Source of the DNA: an uncultured Prevotellaceae bacterium
GTDB lineage: Bacteria > Bacteroidota > Bacteroidia > Bacteroidales > Bacteroidaceae
Direction of reading: 5' to 3'
NCBI GenBank assembly: GCA_946186505.1
Contig: CAMHNI010000007.1
Coordinates: 1-64,000 of the forward strand
Length of the DNA: 64,000 nucleotides
Part shown: in pieces, positions 58,721 through 64,000 of the stretch
Layout of the letters: every line of letters starts with the position of its first letter
Numbering within the stretch: position 1 is the stretch's first letter
The notes under the pieces: model-generated
Told to the model about the DNA's origin: nothing
Seen by the model: only the letters and a program-made list of their open reading frames with translations
Database searches by the model: none
Translations under genes and position numbers: made by a program

Positions 58721-59423
58721 AGCCGTGAATAGAAGATTGGATTTGGTAAGGTATCATAGGCGACATGGCGTGAGGGTGCTGCTGGCACTCCTCGCTGTTC
58801 AGTTCTCGTTCCTTGCTTCCTCATGTAGCGAGGAGGCCAAGGAACACACGGCTCCGGCCATACTGGAACGCGACTCGGTGTCGATGATGACCTCCTACGG
58901 TGTCAATACGCTGATATCCGACTCAGGTGTCATCAAGTACCGCATCGTAACGGAGCGGTGGGATGTCAACACCATCCGTCAGCCCAACCGCTGGGAGTTC
59001 ATGAAAGGTGTGTTCTTCGAGCAGTTCGACGAGCAGTTTCATGTCCAGGCCTATATCCAGGCTGACACCGCATGGTATTACGATAAGCTGAAGTTGTGGA
59101 AACTCCGTGGACGTGTTCGTATCCGCAATAACAATGGTCTGGTTTACCGTAGCGAGGAGCTGTACTGGGATGGCATCCGCCATGAACTCTACTCCAACGT
59201 ATTCTCACGGGTGACCACGCCGGAGCGTACCCTGCAGGGCACTTATTTCCGTAGCAACGAGCGCATGACCCACTATACCGTCTCGAACTCCAAGGGATCG
59301 TTCGTTCCCGACGAGGACAAGGGTGATGAACAGGCCACTGCACCGGCCGATACTACCCAGCAGCAGCCACAGGCCCCCATGCGCCCGGCTGCCAGGAAAC
59401 ATGCAAAAACCACTGAACGCTGA
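58713..59423 (+). CDS. lptC: LptC-like lipopolysaccharide export protein
   Basis: 236 residues if read from the TTG at 58713; a GTG at 58725 is an in-frame alternative and there is no ATG start, an unusual feature. A hydrophobic segment with lipobox-like end (VLLALLAVQFSFLASSC) is followed by the LptC beta-jelly-roll: ITERWDVNTIRQPN, FEQFDEQFHVQAYIQADTAWYYD, LRGRVRIRNNNGLVYRSEELYWD. The C-terminus is Pro/Gln-rich and disordered. It carries LPS across the periplasm with LptA/LptB. Overlaps the previous gene by 8 bp. Confidence 0.85.
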   Translation: MTKAVNRRLDLVRYHRRHGVRVLLALLAVQFSFLASSCSEEAKEHTAPAILERDSVSMMTSYGVNTLISDSGVIKYRIVTERWDVNTIRQPNRWEFMKGVFFEQFDEQFHVQAYIQADTAWYYDKLKLWKLRGRVRIRNNNGLVYRSEELYWDGIRHELYSNVFSRVTTPERTLQGTYFRSNERMTHYTVSNSKGSFVPDEDKGDEQATAPADTTQQQPQAPMRPAARKHAKTTER

Positions 59424-59429
59424 CTTGAT

Positions 59430-60686
59430 ATGACATCACTCATTATATGTCTTGCCATCACCATGGTCTTCTCGGCCTTCTTCTCGGGCATGGAGATTGC
59501 CTTCGTCAGCAGTAACAGGCTGCTGGTTGAGATGGACAGGGAGAAGAACGGTCTGTCGCAGCGTGCCATCAGCGTGTTCTACCGGCATCCCAACAATTTT
59601 GTTTCAACGATGCTGGTGGGTAATAACATCGCGCTGGTCATCTACGGCATCCTATTTGCCCGCATCTTTGATGAGCTTTTGTTCAGCGGGCTGAGCGACG
59701 GTGCGAGGGTGACCGCCGACACCCTGCTGTCCACGGTTGTCGTGCTGTTTACGGGCGAGTTCCTGCCGAAGACCATCTTCAAGTCGAACCCTAACATGCT
59801 GCTCACCTTCTTCGCTGTTCCCGCCTTTGTCTGCTACGTGGTGCTCTATCCCATCTCGCGGTTAGCAACACTGCTCTCACGCGGTCTGATGAGGCTGGTA
59901 GGCGTCAAGATTGAGAAGGAGCAAGACGACAAGGAGTTCACCCGCATTGACCTGGACTACCTTGTGCAGAGCAGTATCGACAACGCCAAGAACGAAGCGG
60001 AAATCGAGGACGAGGTGAAGATCTTCCAGAACGCCCTGGAGTTCACCGAGACTCGGGTACGCGACTGCATGGTTCCCCGTACCGAAATTGACGCTGTCGA
60101 AGATACCTGTGACATTGAGCAGCTGAAACAGGTGTTCATTGAGAGCGGACACTCCAAGGTCATTGTCTTTCATGAGGACATCGACCACGTCATAGGCTAT
60201 ATCCACTCCTCCGAGATGTTCCACCACCCGCAGGATTGGCGGCAGGGCATCCGCCAGCTGAGTTTCGTCCCTGAGACGATGCAGGCCTCGCGCTTGATGA
60301 AAACCTTCATGCAGCAGCAGCGTTCGCTGGCCATCGTCGTCGATGAGTTTGGCGGCACCAGCGGACTGATTGCCCTGGAGGACATCGTTGAGGAGATTTT
60401 CGGCGATATTGAGGACGAGCATGACTCCAACAACTACGTGGCCAAACAGATGGATGACGGCGAGTATATGCTCTCGGCACGACTGGAGATTGAGAAGGTG
60501 AACGAGATGTTCGGTCTTGACCTGCCCGAGAGTGACGAATATATGACTGTCGGCGGTCTCATCCTGCATGAGTACCAGTCGTTCCCGAAACTGAACGAAA
60601 TCGTCAGAATCGGGCACTTTGAGTTCAAAATTATCAAGAATACGGCCACAAAAATCGAACTTGTACGATTAAAAGTTACAGAATGA
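59430..60686 (+). CDS. CNNM/CorC-family hemolysin-like membrane protein
   Basis: 418 residues. DUF21 membrane domain (about 1-190, several hydrophobic segments: LIICLAITMVFSAFFSGMEIAF, LLTFFAVPAFVCYVVLYPIS), a pair of CBS domains (about 215-330, VRDCMVPRTEIDAVEDTCDIE, GYIHSSEMFH, LAIVVDEFGGTSGLIALEDIVEEIFGDIEDEHD) and the CorC/HlyC C-terminal domain (YMLSARLEIEKVNEMFGLDLPES). The family exports magnesium or protects membranes; substrate inferred only. Confidence 0.9.
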   Translation: MTSLIICLAITMVFSAFFSGMEIAFVSSNRLLVEMDREKNGLSQRAISVFYRHPNNFVSTMLVGNNIALVIYGILFARIFDELLFSGLSDGARVTADTLLSTVVVLFTGEFLPKTIFKSNPNMLLTFFAVPAFVCYVVLYPISRLATLLSRGLMRLVGVKIEKEQDDKEFTRIDLDYLVQSSIDNAKNEAEIEDEVKIFQNALEFTETRVRDCMVPRTEIDAVEDTCDIEQLKQVFIESGHSKVIVFHEDIDHVIGYIHSSEMFHHPQDWRQGIRQLSFVPETMQASRLMKTFMQQQRSLAIVVDEFGGTSGLIALEDIVEEIFGDIEDEHDSNNYVAKQMDDGEYMLSARLEIEKVNEMFGLDLPESDEYMTVGGLILHEYQSFPKLNEIVRIGHFEFKIIKNTATKIELVRLKVTE

Positions 60687-60787
60687 GCGGTTTTTTGCTG
60701 AAAAATTTCGTCATGTCCGACATTTTTAGTAATTTTGCCGACTGATTGCGAAAAAAGAATAAATAACAAATAAAAATAAAAAGAAAA

Positions 60788-62917
60788 ATGGCAGCAATTG
60801 GAAAAATCAGAAGCTGGGGACCAGTCCTCGTATCCGTTATCGGTCTGGCCCTCTTTGCATTCATTGCCGAGGAAATGTTCCGCTCTTGTGAAGCATCAAA
60901 AAACAATGAGCGCCAGCAGGTCGGCGAAGTGTTAGGTGAAAGAATCAATGTTCAGGACTTCCAGGCTCTGGTCGATGAGTACCAGCAGGTCATCAAGATG
61001 ACTCAGGGCCGCGACAACCTGAGCGAGGACGAGCTGAACCAGGTGAAGGACCAGGTTTGGAACACCTTTGTGAGCAACAAGATCGTTGAGGATGAGGCTG
61101 AGAAACTCGGACTCACCGTTACCGACGAGGAGATGCAGAACATCCTGCGTGAGGGTACCAACCCAATGCTGGCACAGACCCCGTTCGTCAACCAGCAGAC
61201 CGGACGTTTCGATGTGACCCAGCTCCAGAAGTTCCTGAACGACTATAAGAGCAATACCAACGCCCAGCTGGCAGAGCAGTACAAAAGCATCTACGACTAC
61301 TGGCAGTTCATAGAGAAGACCCTGCGTCAGCAGACCCTGACCCAGAAGTACCAGTCGCTGTTGGCTCACTGCCTCCTGTCCAACCCCGTCAGTGCCAAGT
61401 TGGCTGTTGAAGCCCGTCAGCAGGAGAAGAACATCCTGCTCGCCGCCCTGCCATACGGTAATGTCAAGGATGACGAGGTGAAGATGAGCGATGCCGACCT
61501 CAAGGACAAGTACAATTCCGAGAAGGAGATGTTCAAGCAGTACGTCGAGACCCGTGACATCAAGTATGTCGATTTCCAGGTTCAGGCTTCTGATGCCGAC
61601 CGTGCGGAGCTGATGAAGACCCTCACGGATGCTAGCCAGAAGCTGCAGAGCGGCGCTGCCGCTGCCGAGGTCGTCCGCAAGGCTCAGTCACAGACGCCCT
61701 ATATAGGCTTCCCTGTCACCAAGAGCGCCCTGCCTTCTGACATCGCCCAGCGCATCGACTCGATGGCTGTCGGTCAGACTACGGCTCCGTTCGAGACCTC
61801 TATGGACAATACCCTCAATGTGGTGAAGCTCATCAGCAAGCAGCAGTTGCCCGACTCTATCGAGTACCGCATGATTGCTGTGGTAGGCGACAGCCCCGAG
61901 GCCATCCAGAAGCGTGCTGACAGCATCTACACCGCCCTGAAGGCTGGTGCCCCCTTCGACTCCATCGCCAAGAAGTACGGTCAGAAGGGTGACAAGCAGT
62001 GGCTTGTCTCCAACCAGTACCAGAGCCAGACCACACTCGATGCCGACACCAAGACGTATCTGACAACGCTCAACACCATGGGCGCCGGTGAGATGAAAAA
62101 CCTGCAGTTCTCACAGAACAATATCATTGCTCAGGTCACTGACCGCCGCAGCATGGTGACCAAGTACGACGTGGCTATTATCAAGCATACCATTGACTTC
62201 TCGAAGGACACCTATAGCGAGGCTTACAACAAGTTTGCCCAGTTCGTCAGCGAGAACCAGACCATCCAAGCTCTTGAGGCCAATGCCGGGAAGTTCGGCT
62301 TCAAGGTCAGCGAGCGTCCCAACATGACCAATGCTGAGCACAATGTGGCCGGCATCCGTGCTACCCGTGAGGCAATGAAGTGGATTTTCGATGCCAAGCC
62401 CGGCGATGTCAGCCCGCTGTACGAGTGCGGTTCCAACGACCACCTGCTTGTGGTTGCCCTCAACAAGGTTAACCCCATTGGCTATCGTGACCTCGATGGC
62501 GTGCGTGACATGCTGACTGCTGAGGTGCTCAGCGATAAGAAGTTCGACATGCTCAAGGGTAAGTTCGACGGTGTGAAGAGTATTGCCGACGCTCAGGCCA
62601 AGGGTGCCAAGGTTGACACGGTGAAGCACATCACCTTCGGTGCTCCTGTCTTCGTCCAGGCCACAGGTACGTCGGAGCCCGCCCTTGCCGGTGCTGTCGC
62701 ATCTGCCAAGGTTGGTTCATTCCACGCTGCTCCCGTGAAGGGTAAGGGTGGTGTCTTCGTCTTCCAGGTGATTGACGAGACCAAGCCTGAGACAGCTGTT
62801 GATGCCAAGACTGTAGAGACCCAGCTCAAGCAGCAGGCCATGCAGGCCGCAGGCCGCTTCATGCAGGAGCTTTACCAGAAGGCTGGTGTTGTCGATAAGC
62901 GCTACCTCTTCTTCTAA
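60788..62917 (+). CDS. PpiD/SurA-like peptidylprolyl isomerase
   Basis: 709 residues. A single N-terminal membrane anchor (SWGPVLVSVIGLALFAFIAEE), a SurA-N-like chaperone domain (about 35-240, QQVIKMTQGRDNLSEDELNQVK), a parvulin domain (about 350-460: IEYRMIAVVGDSPEAIQKRAD, PFDSIAKKYGQKGDKQW), and a second rotamase-like part near 520-640. Acts in the periplasm in outer-membrane protein folding. Promoter -7 TAATTTTG at 60730-60737, so it is separate from the CNNM gene. Confidence 0.9.
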   Translation: MAAIGKIRSWGPVLVSVIGLALFAFIAEEMFRSCEASKNNERQQVGEVLGERINVQDFQALVDEYQQVIKMTQGRDNLSEDELNQVKDQVWNTFVSNKIVEDEAEKLGLTVTDEEMQNILREGTNPMLAQTPFVNQQTGRFDVTQLQKFLNDYKSNTNAQLAEQYKSIYDYWQFIEKTLRQQTLTQKYQSLLAHCLLSNPVSAKLAVEARQQEKNILLAALPYGNVKDDEVKMSDADLKDKYNSEKEMFKQYVETRDIKYVDFQVQASDADRAELMKTLTDASQKLQSGAAAAEVVRKAQSQTPYIGFPVTKSALPSDIAQRIDSMAVGQTTAPFETSMDNTLNVVKLISKQQLPDSIEYRMIAVVGDSPEAIQKRADSIYTALKAGAPFDSIAKKYGQKGDKQWLVSNQYQSQTTLDADTKTYLTTLNTMGAGEMKNLQFSQNNIIAQVTDRRSMVTKYDVAIIKHTIDFSKDTYSEAYNKFAQFVSENQTIQALEANAGKFGFKVSERPNMTNAEHNVAGIRATREAMKWIFDAKPGDVSPLYECGSNDHLLVVALNKVNPIGYRDLDGVRDMLTAEVLSDKKFDMLKGKFDGVKSIADAQAKGAKVDTVKHITFGAPVFVQATGTSEPALAGAVASAKVGSFHAAPVKGKGGVFVFQVIDETKPETAVDAKTVETQLKQQAMQAAGRFMQELYQKAGVVDKRYLFF

Positions 62918-62941
62918 GATTTTAAGGATAAGATTCAATAG

Positions 62942-62969
62942 ACGCGGGTTCATATTTATGGATCCGCGT
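62942..62969 (+). terminator. Terminator after the isomerase gene
   Basis: Arms ACGCGG and CCGCGT around 16 nt, then TTTTTC. Confidence 0.7.
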
Positions 62970-63077
62970 TTTTCTTTACTTTTAGGGCCATCGCCCGACA
63001 TAATATCCTTTGTGTCCCGGTTTTATCCCGTACTAAGAAAAGTCGTTCATCGCACGTTTATTGTCGGGGAAATAAAA

Positions 63078-63102
63078 AAGAGTCCGATAGAATCGGACTC
63101 TT
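63078..63102 (-). terminator. Terminator of the tRNA-Met transcript
   Basis: Minus strand AAGAGTCCGAT...ATCGGACTCTT followed by TTTTTT, immediately after the tRNA. Confidence 0.8.
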
Positions 63103-63105
63103 GAG

Positions 63106-63178
63106 TTGCGGAGGCAGGACTCGAACATGCGACCTCCAGGTTATGAGCCTGGCGAGCTACCAACTGCTCCACTCCGCG
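63106..63178 (-). tRNA. Initiator tRNA-fMet (CAT)
   Basis: 73 nt without encoded CCA. Anticodon loop CTCATAA on a CCAGG/CCTGG stem, T arm with GTTCGAGT, acceptor CGCGGAG pairing with CTCCGC and an A at position 72, giving the C1-A72 mismatch that marks initiator tRNAs. Promoter -7 TACCTTTG at 63213-63220. Confidence 0.92.
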
Positions 63179-63319
63179 ATGTAATTCTGAGGTATTCCCC
63201 TCTTTGCGGGTGCAAAGGTACGACTTTTTTTCCATTCCAACAAATTTTCATGCTCTTTTTTTTGGTCATGTCAAATAAAAGGGGTAATTTTGCACACGAT
63301 ACTATCAATGTGCAATTAT

Positions 63320-63913
63320 ATGTCTGTATCTAAGACGAGACAATTGCTGGTGGATGTTGCCCGCCAGCTATTTGCCAAGCAAGGGCTGGAAAACACGACG
63401 ATGAACGACATTGCGCTCGCGTCGGGTAAAGGGCGTCGCACGCTCTATACCTATTTCAAGTCGAAGGAAGAAATCTACAATGCTGTTATCGAGAGTGAGC
63501 TTGAACGGCTTAGTGATAAGCTTGACGAGGTGGCAGCCAAGAAGATCCGTCCGCAGGACAAAGTCATCGAACTGATTTATACCCACCTGAGCATGATTCG
63601 TGAGACGGTGGTGCGTAATGGTAACCTGCGTGCAGAATTCTTCCGTAACATCTGGAGAGTGGAGAATGTGCGCAAGAACTTCGACGATGCCGAGATAGAC
63701 CTCTTCCGTAAGGTCTATACCGAGGGGAAGGCCGACGGCGAGTTTGACATAGACAATGTTGAGCTGGTCGCTGACATCACGCACTATTGCATCAAGGGAC
63801 TTGAAGTTCCATACATCTACGGACGCATAGCTCACGGCATGACCGAAGAGGCCACCAAGCCGCAAGTGGCCAAAGTTGTCTATGGTGCACTGGGCAAGCT
63901 GAATAAAAAGTAA
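63320..63913 (+). CDS. TetR-family transcriptional regulator
   Basis: 197 residues from ATG 63320. N-terminal HTH: RQLLVDVARQLFAKQGLENT, MNDIALASGKGRRTLYTYFK, then a helical ligand-binding domain (LSMIRETVVRNGNLRAEFFRN). Promoter -7 TAATTTTG at 63285-63292 puts the transcript start near 63298, so ATG 63290 is too early. Immediately upstream of fabG, so it may control fatty-acid genes, like FabR-type regulators. Confidence 0.87.
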   Translation: MSVSKTRQLLVDVARQLFAKQGLENTTMNDIALASGKGRRTLYTYFKSKEEIYNAVIESELERLSDKLDEVAAKKIRPQDKVIELIYTHLSMIRETVVRNGNLRAEFFRNIWRVENVRKNFDDAEIDLFRKVYTEGKADGEFDIDNVELVADITHYCIKGLEVPYIYGRIAHGMTEEATKPQVAKVVYGALGKLNKK

Positions 63914-63938
63914 AAACACTTAATATAATTTATAAGAA

Positions 63939-64000
63939 ATGGGATTATTAGAAGGAAAGACAGCGCTCATAACGGGTGCTGCACGCGGTATCGGAAAAGC
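63939..64000 (+). CDS. fabG: 3-oxoacyl-[ACP] reductase, 5' end only
   Basis: The first 20 codons (MGLLEGKTALITGAARGIGK) carry the short-chain dehydrogenase Rossmann motif TGxxxGIG. Truncated by the window end; 25 bp after the TetR gene. Confidence 0.85.
   Translation, partial: MGLLEGKTALITGAARGIGK

Overview
The window looks like a chromosomal segment of a gut-type Bacteroidota, most likely Prevotella/Segatella or a close relative. The evidence is promoters of the form TAnnTTTG with an upstream TTG about 20 bp away, GldB, a trpBEGDCFA operon headed by trpB, SusCD-era pectin enzymes with Bacteroidota-type signal peptides, and the ApgM-like protein next to thrA that Bacteroidota use in place of a classical homoserine kinase. 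This assignment is inferred from gene content, not from a database search.

Layout. 0-3.2 kb: housekeeping (RNase D-like exonuclease, RlmI-like methyltransferase, tilS). 3.2-6.4 kb: two hexuronate reductases (uxaB, uxuB). 6.5-11.3 kb: a leftward operon with a Pif1/RecD-type helicase and small unknown proteins. 11.4-17.3 kb: the most unusual region, two leftward sensor kinase/receiver pairs. One kinase carries an apparently dead HsdM-like DNA methyltransferase region plus an HsdS-like segment; the other carries an HsdS-like target-recognition segment. Their receivers share a C-terminal domain I do not recognise. Both kinase promoters and the helicase-operon promoter have the same inverted repeat at exactly the same distance from the -33 box, which ties the three units into one candidate regulon. 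17.4-27.9 kb: accessory genes, including a WYL regulator, a tRNA-like structure, a secreted 25-residue-repeat protein, a mosaic duplicated fragment, a HigBA toxin-antitoxin pair, a VapE-type primase/helicase gene bounded by 96-bp inverted repeats and followed by an HU-like protein, a sigma-factor/macro-like fusion, and a vWA protein.

27.9-35.7 kb: a pectin-degradation operon (three-module GH28-GH105-(alpha/alpha)6 protein and a PL1 pectate lyase). It is functionally coherent with uxaB/uxuB, because the galacturonate and glucuronate released would pass through those reductases. 35.8-43.1 kb: luxS and the complete trp operon with an attenuator whose leader peptide contains three consecutive Trp codons. 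43.1-46.9 kb: threonine pathway genes. 47-49.7 kb: anaerobic ribonucleotide reductase and its activase. 50-64 kb: mixed core genes (yraN, mtaB, glycosyltransferase, DUF4861, gldB, HAD phosphatase, nth, outer-membrane protein, lptC, CNNM/CorC protein, PpiD-like isomerase, initiator tRNA, TetR regulator, start of fabG). An ORF-free inverted-repeat element at 56.2-56.7 kb resembles the non-coding parts of the VapE element.

No rRNA, CRISPR array or recognisable insertion-sequence transposase was seen.
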